This document shows positions 26,303 through 34,407 of a stretch of DNA of 44,802 nucleotides, piece by piece (the stretch's first letter is position 1; each line of letters opens with the position of its first letter). The notes under the pieces were generated by a model. It made no database searches and had not been told where the DNA came from. It was given only the letters and a program-made list of their open reading frames with translations. The position numbers and the translations under genes were made by a program. Origin of the DNA: Methylococcales bacterium OPU3_GD_OMZ (GTDB taxonomy: Bacteria; Pseudomonadota; Gammaproteobacteria; Methylococcales; Methylomonadaceae); contig MPSY01000003.1 of NCBI GenBank assembly GCA_001901525.1, positions 1 through 44,802 on the forward strand, read 5' to 3'.

Positions 26303-27328
26303 ATGGACCCCATAGATTTCCAGAATTTTGTTCTAGAATGGGCGGTTATAGAGGGGCGTAAAGATTTACCCTGGCAGCACCCTGTCAGTCCTTATCGGGT
26401 CTGGATTTCAGAAGTGATGTTGCAGCAAACGCAAGTAGCAACCGTCATACCATATTTTCAAAAGTTTATTAGACAGTTTCCTGACGTACAAAGCCTGGCT
26501 ATAGCGCCATTAGATCAAGTGCTGACCTTGTGGTCGGGCTTAGGTTATTACGCCCGTGCAAGACATTTGCATGAAAGCGCGAAGTTGATTGTGGCCGGCG
26601 ATACGTTTCCAAATACGTTGCTAGCATTAATGGCACTACCCGGGGTTGGGCGCTCAACAGCAGGCGCAATTTTAAGCATTGCTTTTGAGCAATCAGCACC
26701 TATTTTGGACGGTAATGTTAAACGAGTTTTAAGTCGTTGTTTCGGTGTGTCAGGATGGTCTGGGGATACTACTGTTCTTAAAGAATTGTGGCAATTGAGT
26801 GCGCTTTATACACCAGAAAAGAAGACAGCTGCTTATACACAAGCGATGATGGATTTAGGCGCAATGGTTTGTAAGCGCCGACAGCCTTTGTGCGAGCAAT
26901 GTCCAGTTAATGTGGCTTGTATTGCTTTTCAGAATAATAAAGTTCACTTATTACCCAGAGCAAAACCTAAAGTAAAGCTACCGGTTAAAGAGAAAATATT
27001 TTTGATGTTGATGAACGATGAGCGGGAGGTATTTTTAATTAAGCGACCGCTTAAAGGGATATGGGGCGGCCTTTGGTGCTTGCCAGAATTTAGTGATCTT
27101 GAGGGTGCGCTTAATTGGTGTGATAGTTATCTTCATTTAGAACCGGTGTATCAACTTCAGCAGGTTAGGCGGCACACCTTTAGTCATTATCATTTAGACT
27201 ATCAGGTTGTTTGTATGAAAATAGAAATTAGAGAAATAGTTTTAGACGGCAGCGTTTGTTATTGTCCGGCAACTGATTTTGAATTAGGGTTGCCAGCACC
27301 GATGAAACGTTTATTAAAGCAATTATAA
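26303..27328 (+). CDS. mutY: adenine DNA glycosylase MutY
   Basis: MutY removes adenine mispaired with 8-oxoguanine. The 341-residue enzyme has catalytic Glu37 in SEVMLQQTQ, the HhH loop LPGVGRSTAGAI, catalytic Asp136 in ILDGNVKRVL, and the [4Fe-4S] cysteines C190, C197, C200 and C206. A C-terminal NUDIX-like domain for 8-oxoG recognition includes GIWGGLWCLPEF. ATG 26303 matches the family N-terminus; an in-frame TTG 18 bases earlier is less likely. yggX follows after 15 bases, the same pairing as in E. coli. Confidence 0.96.
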   Translation: MDPIDFQNFVLEWAVIEGRKDLPWQHPVSPYRVWISEVMLQQTQVATVIPYFQKFIRQFPDVQSLAIAPLDQVLTLWSGLGYYARARHLHESAKLIVAGDTFPNTLLALMALPGVGRSTAGAILSIAFEQSAPILDGNVKRVLSRCFGVSGWSGDTTVLKELWQLSALYTPEKKTAAYTQAMMDLGAMVCKRRQPLCEQCPVNVACIAFQNNKVHLLPRAKPKVKLPVKEKIFLMLMNDEREVFLIKRPLKGIWGGLWCLPEFSDLEGALNWCDSYLHLEPVYQLQQVRRHTFSHYHLDYQVVCMKIEIREIVLDGSVCYCPATDFELGLPAPMKRLLKQL

Positions 27329-27343
27329 AAAAAGGAGAGAGCA

Positions 27344-27622
27344 ATGGTGCGTATGGTTTTATGTAAAAAGTTAGGTTATGAGGCAGAGGGGTTGGAGCAA
27401 GCGCCTTTTCCGGGTGCAAAAGGGCAGGAAATTTTTGCAACAATCTCTAAGGCAGCTTGGGCGGAATGGTTAGGTATTCAAACGATGTTAATTAACGAGC
27501 ATAAATTAGCAAGTTTTGAACCTAAGGCTAAAAAGTTTATTGAAGCTGAGCGTGAAAATTTTTTATATGGCTCGGGTGTTAATCTGCCGGATGATTTTGT
27601 CCCACCCGCTTCAGAAAAATAA
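27344..27622 (+). CDS. yggX: probable Fe(2+)-trafficking protein YggX
   Basis: A 92-residue cytoplasmic protein linked to iron handling and oxidative protection of iron-sulfur clusters. Family stretches are visible: [17 protein letters not shown] with a conserved Cys7, [22 protein letters not shown] and ENFLYG. An AAAGGAGAG ribosome site precedes the ATG. It lies 15 bases after mutY, whose product carries an iron-sulfur cluster, and this order is conserved in gammaproteobacteria. Confidence 0.95.
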   Translation: MVRMVLCKKLGYEAEGLEQAPFPGAKGQEIFATISKAAWAEWLGIQTMLINEHKLASFEPKAKKFIEAERENFLYGSGVNLPDDFVPPASEK

Positions 27623-27651
27623 TCGACTCAATTAACGTCTCATTGAGTCGA
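27620..27651 (-). terminator. intrinsic terminator overlapping the rho stop codon
   Basis: A perfect 10-bp stem (27623-27632 with 27642-27651) encloses a 9-base loop. Read on the minus strand it is followed by TTATTTTT, so it would end the rho message. The proximal arm is coding sequence for the last residues of Rho, and the distal arm abuts the yggX stop. Confidence 0.7.
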
Positions 27652-28888
27652 AAAATTCAGCATTCGTTTTGGTTGTTTTTAATCGGTCGAGTAAAAATTC
27701 AGAGGCGGCCATTTCATCCATTGGTTGCAGAATTTTTCTCAGGATAAAAGTTTTTTGTAAGGCTTCCGGATCAACGAGGTAATCTTCTCGACGGGTACCT
27801 GAACGGTTGACATTAATGGCAGGATAGACGCGCTTATCCGCAATCTTTCGTTCAAGGTGTAATTCCATATTACCGGTTCCTTTAAACTCCTCATAAATGA
27901 CTTCGTCCATTCGTGATCCGGTATCGACGAGAGCGGTGGCGATAATAGTTAGACTTCCACCCTCTTCAACATTTCTTGCAGCGCCAAAGAAACGTTTAGG
28001 TTTTTCCAGTGCATTGGCATCGACACCCCCGCTGAGTACTTTACCCGAAGAGGGTGCAACAGTGTTATAGGCACGAGCAAGACGGGTTAGTGAGTCTAGT
28101 AAGATGACAACATCACGTTTATGTTCGACGAGACGTCGGGCTTTCTCAATAACCATATCGGCAACTTGAACATGGCGAGTAGCCGGCTCATCAAAGGTGC
28201 TAGAAACGACTTCGCCTTTTACGCTTCTTTGCATTTCTGTGACTTCTTCGGGGCGTTCATCAATCAGAAGAACAATTAAGTAACATTCTGGATTTTCTGC
28301 AGCAATGGAGTGAGCGACGCTTTGTAAAATCATTGTTTTACCCGCTTTAGGGGGTGAGACAATTAAGCCACGCTGTCCCAGGCCGATAGGAGCAACTAAA
28401 TCAATCATTCGACCGGTCAGGTCTTCACTGGTACCGTTACCCTGTTCTAAGATAAAGCGTTGTTGCGGAAAAAGTGGGGTCAAGTTACTGAAATTAATTT
28501 TTTGTTTGGCGTTTTCGGGTTTCTCAAAATTAATGCTTTCGACTTTGAGCATGGCAAAATAACGCTCATTATCTTTTGGCGGACGTATTTTACCATTAAT
28601 AGTGTCGCCTGTTCTTAATGAAAAGCGTCTGATTTGACTGGGGGAAACATAAATATCATCAGGTCCAGCTAAATAAGAACTTCCCGGTGTCCTTAAAAAT
28701 CCAAAGCCATCTTGTAAAATCTCTAAGACACCATCACCATAAATATCTTCGCCACTTTTAGCTTGTTTTTTTAAAATAGCATAGAGCAGTTCTTGTTTTT
28801 TGGATCGAGCAACGTTTTCGAGTTTCAGGGTGTCGGCAATGGCGACAATTTCATTAATGGGCTTTAGTTTTAATTCAGAAAGATTCAT
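27632..28888 (-). CDS. rho: transcription termination factor Rho
   Basis: Rho is a hexameric RNA-dependent ATPase that ends untranslated transcripts. The 418-residue protein has the N-terminal SAP-like segment and the cold-shock-type RNA-binding domain with [30 protein letters not shown]. The RecA-like ATPase core has Walker A in [22 protein letters not shown], and the C-terminal SGTRREDYL. Length matches E. coli Rho (419). It lies downstream of trxA on the same strand, with rhlB divergent, as in E. coli. The 170-base leader has inverted repeats and lacks a clear purine-rich ribosome site. Confidence 0.98.
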   Translation of the reverse strand: MNLSELKLKPINEIVAIADTLKLENVARSKKQELLYAILKKQAKSGEDIYGDGVLEILQDGFGFLRTPGSSYLAGPDDIYVSPSQIRRFSLRTGDTINGKIRPPKDNERYFAMLKVESINFEKPENAKQKINFSNLTPLFPQQRFILEQGNGTSEDLTGRMIDLVAPIGLGQRGLIVSPPKAGKTMILQSVAHSIAAENPECYLIVLLIDERPEEVTEMQRSVKGEVVSSTFDEPATRHVQVADMVIEKARRLVEHKRDVVILLDSLTRLARAYNTVAPSSGKVLSGGVDANALEKPKRFFGAARNVEEGGSLTIIATALVDTGSRMDEVIYEEFKGTGNMELHLERKIADKRVYPAINVNRSGTRREDYLVDPEALQKTFILRKILQPMDEMAASEFLLDRLKTTKTNAEFFDSMRR

Positions 28889-28968
28889 AAAGGGTAGGAG
28901 TTTTGAATAGATATATTATTTATGCCGCATAATAAATGGGCGTGATGCTTGGTTTTTGGAGATTTAAA

Positions 28969-29043
28969 CGTGCTAGAACCAGCACGCTCTTGTAGTATAA
29001 CTTAAGGACTCGAGACAATCAAACAAAATGCTTAATTGTCTCG
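28969..29043. repeat. two inverted repeats in the trxA-rho spacer
   Basis: CGAGACAAT (29011-29019) pairs with ATTGTCTCG (29035-29043) across 15 bases, and CGTGCT (28969-28974) with AGCACG (28981-28986) across 6 bases. Neither has a convincing T-run on the minus strand, where trxA ends and rho begins. They may be a weak attenuator or part of a structured rho leader. Confidence 0.45.
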
Positions 29044-29058
29044 GGTTAAAAATCTAAA

Positions 29059-29385
29059 TTATAGATTAGTATCTAGAAAGCTGGCAAGTTGGCCTTTTGT
29101 TAAGGCGCCTACTTTTGTTGCTTCGATTTCACCATTTTTAAAAAGCATTAACGTGGGGATGCCGCGAACACCGTAATTTTGTGGAGTTTGTGGGTTATCA
29201 TCAATATTAATTTTTGCTACGGTTACGCGATCGGCATATTCTTCTGCAATTTGATCAAGAATGGGTGCAATTTGTTTGCATGGTCCGCACCATTCTGCCC
29301 AATAATCTACTAAAATAGGCGACTCAGATTGCAAAACAGTTTTACTAAACTCACTGTCTGTTACATGAATGACAGCGTTATTCAT
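29059..29385 (-). CDS. trxA: thioredoxin 1
   Basis: A 108-residue cytoplasmic disulfide reductase with the active site Cys33-Gly-Pro-Cys36 in [13 protein letters not shown], the cis-Pro loop [12 protein letters not shown] and the end [18 protein letters not shown] 29385 is chosen: GGAG lies six bases ahead and the N-terminus matches E. coli TrxA. The open frame continues upstream to 29427, but that region overlaps the promoter at 29415-29443, so the longer form is unlikely. It may recycle the 2-Cys peroxiredoxin at 25558. Confidence 0.97.
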   Translation of the reverse strand: MNNAVIHVTDSEFSKTVLQSESPILVDYWAEWCGPCKQIAPILDQIAEEYADRVTVAKINIDDNPQTPQNYGVRGIPTLMLFKNGEIEATKVGALTKGQLASFLDTNL

Positions 29386-29414
29386 AGTATTCTCCATAGT
29401 TAAGGTATTGGGGA

Positions 29415-29443
29415 ATGCTAGTAGCATGGCGGATTATTGTCAA
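29415..29443 (-). promoter_or_regulatory. sigma70-type promoter of trxA
   Basis: On the minus strand a consensus TTGACA (29443-29438) and TAGCAT (29420-29415) are separated by 17 bases. Transcription would start near 29408, about 23 bases before the trxA ATG at 29385. Confidence 0.65.
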
Positions 29444-29583
29444 TAAATTTAACGACTAATCGAGGCGAGGTTGGCCACTTAAGCTCTTTAAAAAGGGAAT
29501 AATTAGGTCTAAATGGGATTAATCTGACTTTTTCATCATAAATTGCATAACTTAAAGATTAAAATACGTTATCCTTGTAAGTT

Positions 29584-30873
29584 ATGAAAAAAACGCACTT
29601 AACCGCTACCCAATTTAAAAACCTCGAATTATCGCCCCCTATTATAAGAGGCTTGAGTGATGCGGGGTTTACTTATTGCTCCCCTATTCAGGATAAAACA
29701 TTACCGCTTTCGCTTCGAGGTAAAGATATTGCAGGTCAGGCGCAAACCGGTACCGGTAAAACAGCAGCTTTCTTATTAGCGACTTTTCAGTATTTGCTTA
29801 ATGATGAAAACGAGCAAATAAAGAACCCTAGAGCCTTAATTTTAGCACCCACGCGTGAGTTGGCCATACAAATTCATAAAGATGCTCTGTTATTATCCAA
29901 GCATCTTAATTTAAATTTTGCGTTGATTTATGGTGGCACCAGTTATAAGGCACAATTGCAGAAAATCCGATCTAATGTAGATATTATTATTGGGACACCT
30001 GGACGAATCATTGATTTTTATAAACAAAAGGCGTTTACCTTAGATCATATTCAGGTCTCTGTTTTAGATGAAGCAGATCGTATGTTTGATTTAGGTTTTA
30101 TAAAGGATATTAGGTTCTTGTTAAGGCGTATGCCCGCACCCGAATCAAGGCTCAACTTATTATTTTCAGCAACGTTATCCTATAAGGTTACCGAACTGGC
30201 TTATGAGCATATGAATAATCCAGAGTTGGTTCGAATTAAAGAGGAGCAAGTTACCTCTAAGGCCATAAAGCAAAGTGCTTTTTGTCCGTCTAATGAACAG
30301 AAAATTCCTTTACTTATCGGCGCATTGACATTTCGTCAGCCGAAGCGAGCGATTATTTTTGTTAATACTAAGCGTTGTGCGGAAAAGTTGTATGACTATT
30401 TAAAAGTTAATGACTTTGACTCAGCGGTTTTAAGTGGTGATGTTGCACAGGATAGGCGCGAAAAATTATTGAAAAAATTTCAAGAAAATCAATTAACCAT
30501 GTTAATTGCAACCGATGTGGCCGCACGTGGTTTGCATATTCCTGATGTTTCTCATGTTATTAATTACGATTTACCTCAAGATCCTGAAGATTATGTTCAT
30601 CGAATAGGTCGTACTGCCCGGTTTGGTGCCGAAGGTGAAGCGATTAGTTTTATCTGTGAAGAATATGCCTATTCTATGCCAGATATTGAGACCTTTATTG
30701 GGCAAAAAATTCCTGTTCAGAAAATCACACAAGAGTGGTTGCCGGAGATTAAAAAGCCACAACGTCGAACTAAAAATAAATTTAAAAGATCATTGGGGCG
30801 CTCGCCTAATAGGTCTTCCGGTGGTGTTCAGCAGACCGGTATCAGTTCACCTAAGTCGGCAATTGAGTCGTAA
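29584..30873 (+). CDS. rhlB: ATP-dependent RNA helicase RhlB
   Basis: RhlB unwinds RNA, in E. coli as part of the RNase E degradosome. The 429-residue DEAD-box protein has a Q-motif region (FTYCSPIQDKTLP), Walker A AQTGTGKT, APTRELAIQ, the DEAD box VLDEADRMFDLGF, SAT, and domain-2 motifs ATDVAARGLHIPDV and HRIGRTAR. A basic C-terminal tail (about 390-429) suits RNA binding. It is divergent from trxA-rho as in E. coli, which separates RhlB from RhlE or SrmB. Its last 46 bases overlap the convergent yrfG gene. Confidence 0.92.
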   Translation: MKKTHLTATQFKNLELSPPIIRGLSDAGFTYCSPIQDKTLPLSLRGKDIAGQAQTGTGKTAAFLLATFQYLLNDENEQIKNPRALILAPTRELAIQIHKDALLLSKHLNLNFALIYGGTSYKAQLQKIRSNVDIIIGTPGRIIDFYKQKAFTLDHIQVSVLDEADRMFDLGFIKDIRFLLRRMPAPESRLNLLFSATLSYKVTELAYEHMNNPELVRIKEEQVTSKAIKQSAFCPSNEQKIPLLIGALTFRQPKRAIIFVNTKRCAEKLYDYLKVNDFDSAVLSGDVAQDRREKLLKKFQENQLTMLIATDVAARGLHIPDVSHVINYDLPQDPEDYVHRIGRTARFGAEGEAISFICEEYAYSMPDIETFIGQKIPVQKITQEWLPEIKKPQRRTKNKFKRSLGRSPNRSSGGVQQTGISSPKSAIES

Positions 30874-31484
30874 TTAGCGATAGTTCGTACGGCTTTTTGA
30901 GAGTCAGGACTTTTAATGGCCAGTAGATATTTGATGCCATGATTTTTGGCTGCGTCCAGAACATTGATGCTGTCATCAATCAATAAGGTATGTTCATTGT
31001 GGAACGTCTCAATGCGTTGTAATTTATTCCAGAACTGTTTGTTTTCTTTCGGGAAGCCGATGCTGTGCGAAGAAATAACCTGATGGAAAAATCGGAGTAA
31101 TTGAGTCTTTTCCATTTTCAGATTGAGGCTGTGATGGTGTGCATTAGTAACAAGCACAATGCGGCGCTGGCTTTGGTTTAATTTTTCTAAGAATGTGCAG
31201 GTAAAAGGCCGGATGGCAATTTTATCGGCGATTTCATTTTTTAGCGCTAGGATATTTAAATCCAGCTTCTGGCTCCAGAAATCCAGACAATACCAATTAA
31301 GCGTCCCTTCATGGTTTTTAAACAAAGGGTTGAGGTACTTTTGTGATTGTTCTAATGATAAATGATGTTTTTCAGCATATTTTTCCGGAATGAGTTCTTG
31401 CCAGAAGAAGTTATCGAAATGTAAGTCTAATAATGTGCCATCCATATCAAGCAGAATGGTGTCAATTTCTTTCCAATTTATCAT
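30828..31484 (-). CDS. yrfG: GMP/IMP nucleotidase YrfG (HAD family)
   Basis: A 218-residue HAD phosphatase of the YrfG type, which dephosphorylates GMP and IMP in E. coli. It shows the catalytic Asp13-x-Asp15 in ILLDMDGTLLD, the diagnostic TLNWYCLDFWSQ, the motif II Thr in VLVTNAHHHSLNL, the motif III Lys in IGFPKE, and motif IV LLIDDSINVLDAA. ATG 31484 aligns with the family start; the frame stays open to 31544 but would overlap nudE. The 3' end overlaps rhlB by 46 bases in convergent orientation. It is divergent from nudE, its neighbour in E. coli too. Confidence 0.88.
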   Translation of the reverse strand: MINWKEIDTILLDMDGTLLDLHFDNFFWQELIPEKYAEKHHLSLEQSQKYLNPLFKNHEGTLNWYCLDFWSQKLDLNILALKNEIADKIAIRPFTCTFLEKLNQSQRRIVLVTNAHHHSLNLKMEKTQLLRFFHQVISSHSIGFPKENKQFWNKLQRIETFHNEHTLLIDDSINVLDAAKNHGIKYLLAIKSPDSQKAVRTIANYDSIADLGELIPVC

Positions 31485-31528
31485 GGCTGGGAGTATAGTA
31501 TTTTTAAGGTTAAAAGACATCCAAAAAA

Positions 31529-32116
31529 ATGACTCAAAAGCCAATCATTCATAACAAAACGTTAAAAGCTAAATCTCGTCTTTTTCGAATTGAGGCGTTA
31601 GATCTTGAGTTTAGTAATGGAGAGAAGCGCGTATTTGAGCGCTTGACGCGCGGAAATTCTTCAGGGGCTGTTTTAATTGTGCCCATGCTGGATAGTAACA
31701 CCGTACTGTTGGTTCGTGAATATGCTGCGGGTGTGGATCGTTATGAATTGGGTTTACCAAAGGGTAAAGTTGACGATGGAGAAACACCCTTAGTTGCGGC
31801 TAATCGTGAATTGAAAGAGGAGGTGGGTTATGGTGCTCGGCAATTGACTTTCATAACCTCCTTATCAATTGCACCGGCTTATTTAGAGCATATGACGGAT
31901 ATTATTTTGGCCGAGGATTTATACCCTGAAAAACTGGAAGGAGATGAACCGGAGGAATTAGAGGTGATTCCTTGGCGACTAGATGATTTGCAGTTATTAT
32001 TTTCCCAAGGTGACTGTACGGAAGCACGCTCAATTGCCGCTTTGTATTTAATACGAGATTATTTGTCAAAAGCTAACGACAACACGGTGAATTTTTCAAG
32101 CATCGGCAACAATTAA
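31529..32116 (+). CDS. nudE: ADP compounds hydrolase NudE
   Basis: A Nudix hydrolase that cleaves ADP-ribose, Ap3A and NADH-type dinucleotides. The 195-residue protein has the complete Nudix box at 79-101 (G79, E85, REL-K-EE-V-G) and NudE-specific stretches KSRLFRIEALDLEFSNGEKRVFERL, LVREYAAG and LYPEKLEGDEPEELE. It is divergent from yrfG (44-base spacer with no clear promoter on either side). Its 3' end overlaps the convergent aquaporin gene by 44 bases. Confidence 0.92.
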   Translation: MTQKPIIHNKTLKAKSRLFRIEALDLEFSNGEKRVFERLTRGNSSGAVLIVPMLDSNTVLLVREYAAGVDRYELGLPKGKVDDGETPLVAANRELKEEVGYGARQLTFITSLSIAPAYLEHMTDIILAEDLYPEKLEGDEPEELEVIPWRLDDLQLLFSQGDCTEARSIAALYLIRDYLSKANDNTVNFSSIGNN

Positions 32117-32729
32117 CGGCAAGACAAGCGCCAATAACGGGTGCTGTTATATAGACCCATAAGACTTCCCATTGATCACTTATTAATGCTGGTGCTATTG
32201 ATCGTGCTGGATTCATTGAGGCGCCAGAAATAGGTCCTGCAAACAACGCTTCCAAAGCGACAACACTGCCTATGACAATACCCGCGGTAATGCCCTGCTC
32301 TTTTGCGCCAGTGGCAACATTGATAATAGTGAGCATGAGTATAAAGGTGAGGATAACCTCCAAAATAAAGGTTTGCATTATGCCGTATGCAGGAAGTGTT
32401 GCGCCGTAAGTTGGGTGACCAAAAAATAAGAGATAAACAAGGGTGCTTGCAAAAATAGCACCGCTAATCTGGCAAATAATATAGGGGATGACCTTGTGCC
32501 CGGGAAATTCCCGTGCTTGCCAAAAGGCAATGGTCACAGCAGGGTTAATATGAGCACCTGAAATGTCACCCAAGGTATAGATGACCGCAAGTACCACCAA
32601 ACCAAAAACCAGTGCGATTCCAACATGGGTGACCATGCCTTGGCTGATGTCGTTAACGACAATAGCGGAAGTTCCACAAAAAACCAGAATGGCCGTTCCA
32701 AGAAATTCAGAGAAGAGTTGTTTGAACAT
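32073..32729 (-). CDS. aquaporin / MIP-family channel
   Basis: A 218-residue six-helix channel with both NPA boxes: Asn62-Pro-Ala in GDISGAHINPAVT and Asn173-Pro-Ala-Arg in GPISGASMNPARS. It conducts water or small uncharged solutes; substrate cannot be fixed by eye. It ends in an unusual Cys-rich tail (five Cys in the last 12 residues) encoded where the gene overlaps nudE. An AAGGCGA ribosome site precedes the ATG. It begins nine bases after fbp, so the two are co-transcribed. Confidence 0.9.
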   Translation of the reverse strand: MFKQLFSEFLGTAILVFCGTSAIVVNDISQGMVTHVGIALVFGLVVLAVIYTLGDISGAHINPAVTIAFWQAREFPGHKVIPYIICQISGAIFASTLVYLLFFGHPTYGATLPAYGIMQTFILEVILTFILMLTIINVATGAKEQGITAGIVIGSVVALEALFAGPISGASMNPARSIAPALISDQWEVLWVYITAPVIGACLAVNCCRCLKNSPCCR

Positions 32730-32738
32730 AAAATCGCC

Positions 32739-33731
32739 TTATGCTGACCGGTGATATTTTATCAGACGTTGTACTTCTTGTTGGGCACCTAAAATAAGGG
32801 GTACGCGTTGGTGTAATTCACGAGGTTGTATATTAAGAATTGGCTCTCGTCCCGTAGAACTGTCACCGCCCGCTTGGTGTATTAAAAATGCGATGGGATT
32901 TGCTTCGTACATTAAGCGCAAGCGTCCCGATAATGATTTATGGTGGTCACGTGGGTAGAGAAAAACACCACCACGGGTAAGTATTCGATAGACCTCGGCA
33001 ACAAGGGAGGCGATCCAGCGCATATTGAAGTCTTTTTCACGGGGGCCATCACTGCCTTGAATACATTCGTTAATATATTGTTGTACGGGTGCTTCCCAAA
33101 ATCGTTGGTTAGACATATTAATAGCAAATTCGCGGGTGCTTTCGGCAATAGTAATCTTGGGATGAGTAAGGATAAATTCGCCGCTATCAGGGCTGAGTGT
33201 GAAAGCATTAACGCCTCGACCGGTAGTTAGAATCATCATTGTAGAGGGGCCGTAAAGTACAAACCCGGCCGCTATTTGCTGGTTGCCGGGTTGTAAGAAA
33301 TCCGTCTCAGAAAGTGTATTTGTATTGTGACAACACAGAATAGAAAAAATGCTACCGACAGACATATTGATATCAATATTGGAGGAACCATCGAGGGGGT
33401 CAAATAAAATGAGGTATTTACCTTTGGGGTCGTGCTGATTTTGAGTGGGTATAATGTCATCATTTTCTTCCGAAGCCAGTCCGGCTACAGCAGGATTATT
33501 GATAAGCGCTTTGACAAAAATATCATGGGTAATAATATCAAGTTTCTTTTGGACCTCACCTTGAATGTTTTCAGAGTCGGCATCGCCTAAGAGTTGGTTT
33601 AAGTCACCTTTATTAACAAGGTAAGAAATTTGTTTACAGGCAGAAACAATATCATTAAGAATTGACGATAAAGACTCAGAGCTACCTGATTGTTCTGAAA
33701 TAAATTGGTTGAGGGGTAAAGGGTTAACCAT
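32739..33731 (-). CDS. fbp: fructose-1,6-bisphosphatase class I
   Basis: The enzyme hydrolyses fructose 1,6-bisphosphate to fructose 6-phosphate in gluconeogenesis or the Calvin cycle. The 330-residue protein has the metal-binding LASEEND and FDPLDGSSNIDINMSVGSIF motifs, RWIASLVAEVYRIL, and YPRDHHKSLSGRLRLMYEANPIAFLIHQAGG, all class I hallmarks. GGAG lies before the ATG. It follows a HAD phosphatase gene by 49 bases and precedes the aquaporin. No other Calvin-cycle gene is in the window, so a gluconeogenic role is the simplest reading. Confidence 0.96.
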   Translation of the reverse strand: MVNPLPLNQFISEQSGSSESLSSILNDIVSACKQISYLVNKGDLNQLLGDADSENIQGEVQKKLDIITHDIFVKALINNPAVAGLASEENDDIIPTQNQHDPKGKYLILFDPLDGSSNIDINMSVGSIFSILCCHNTNTLSETDFLQPGNQQIAAGFVLYGPSTMMILTTGRGVNAFTLSPDSGEFILTHPKITIAESTREFAINMSNQRFWEAPVQQYINECIQGSDGPREKDFNMRWIASLVAEVYRILTRGGVFLYPRDHHKSLSGRLRLMYEANPIAFLIHQAGGDSSTGREPILNIQPRELHQRVPLILGAQQEVQRLIKYHRSA

Positions 33732-33780
33732 TTAAGGATCTCCGAAACAATAATACGGTTTATTATAAGGTGTATTCATT

Positions 33781-34395
33781 TTATAGGGCACCTAAACGGT
33801 GTAAACAGCGCAGGGTGCTATCAAATCCAATGACTTGGTGGGCAATAAAACCAACCTGGCGTGCACTGTCAATATTGTAAGGATTGTCATCAAGGAAAAG
33901 AATAGTGTTGGGTTCAAGCCTCATTGTATTAGCAACAAAGGTAAAGGCTTTGGGATCGGGTTTGGCGAGATGAATGAGGTGTGAGGCAAAGTAGTAGTCG
34001 ACTTTACCAGCCAAGGACATTTCGTTGAGTAATCTTGGCCAATGAATGGCGTTGGTATTTGAAAAAATACCCAGTGTAAAACGGTGGCGAAGTTGGTTGA
34101 GGGTATTAAAGATTGTAGGGTATGGGCCAATAGGCCACTGCGCAAAGTGTTCAATAAATAGCGTAGGTGTAATGTTAAGAGACATTTCAGCAATGATCTT
34201 TTCAGCAAAATCAAAGGGTGTAATCAGTCCTTTTTCAAAGTCTTGAGCCGTCTTGGAAAGCAACCAGGAGTCACCAACAATGTCGTGGCTGCTCTCTGTT
34301 GTACGCCATTCGTTTTTAATAAGCCGGTCACCCAGTTGTATAAGTACACCACCGAGGTCAAAGACAATGGCCTGAACATTTAAAGGGGTCGCCAT
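33781..34395 (-). CDS. HAD-family hydrolase (YihX-like subgroup)
   Basis: A 204-residue HAD-superfamily protein. The nucleophile Asp13 lies in VFDLGGVLIQL, where the usual second Asp is Gly15. This FDLGxVL form is normal for the YihX subgroup of sugar-phosphate phosphatases. Motif II Ser/Thr is in LGIFSNTNAIHW, the Lys in LAKPDPKAF and motif IV in ILFLDDNPYNIDSA. The substrate is unknown; a sugar phosphate is likely by family. It sits 12 bases after batD and 49 before fbp, perhaps in one transcript. Confidence 0.85.
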   Translation of the reverse strand: MATPLNVQAIVFDLGGVLIQLGDRLIKNEWRTTESSHDIVGDSWLLSKTAQDFEKGLITPFDFAEKIIAEMSLNITPTLFIEHFAQWPIGPYPTIFNTLNQLRHRFTLGIFSNTNAIHWPRLLNEMSLAGKVDYYFASHLIHLAKPDPKAFTFVANTMRLEPNTILFLDDNPYNIDSARQVGFIAHQVIGFDSTLRCLHRLGAL

Positions 34396-34407
34396 GGGAT
34401 AACCTAA

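Noticed and set aside
29011..29043. Inverted repeat behind trxA as an intrinsic terminator
   Set aside because: The loop is 15 bases and no T-run follows on the minus strand, so it was listed only as a repeat.
29386..29427. Longer trxA form starting at 29427
   Set aside because: The extra codons overlap a good trxA promoter, and the ATG at 29385 has a Shine-Dalgarno sequence and matches thioredoxin N-termini.
33921..34246. Long open frames on the opposite strand or other frames of known genes (for example within the HAD, fbp, hisF and yidC regions)
   Set aside because: They lie entirely within well-conserved genes, lack ribosome sites and show no recognisable protein features.
33781..34395. 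Missing second catalytic Asp in the HAD protein as a sign of inactivity
   Set aside because: The FDLGxVL variant is usual in the YihX subgroup, which includes active phosphatases.
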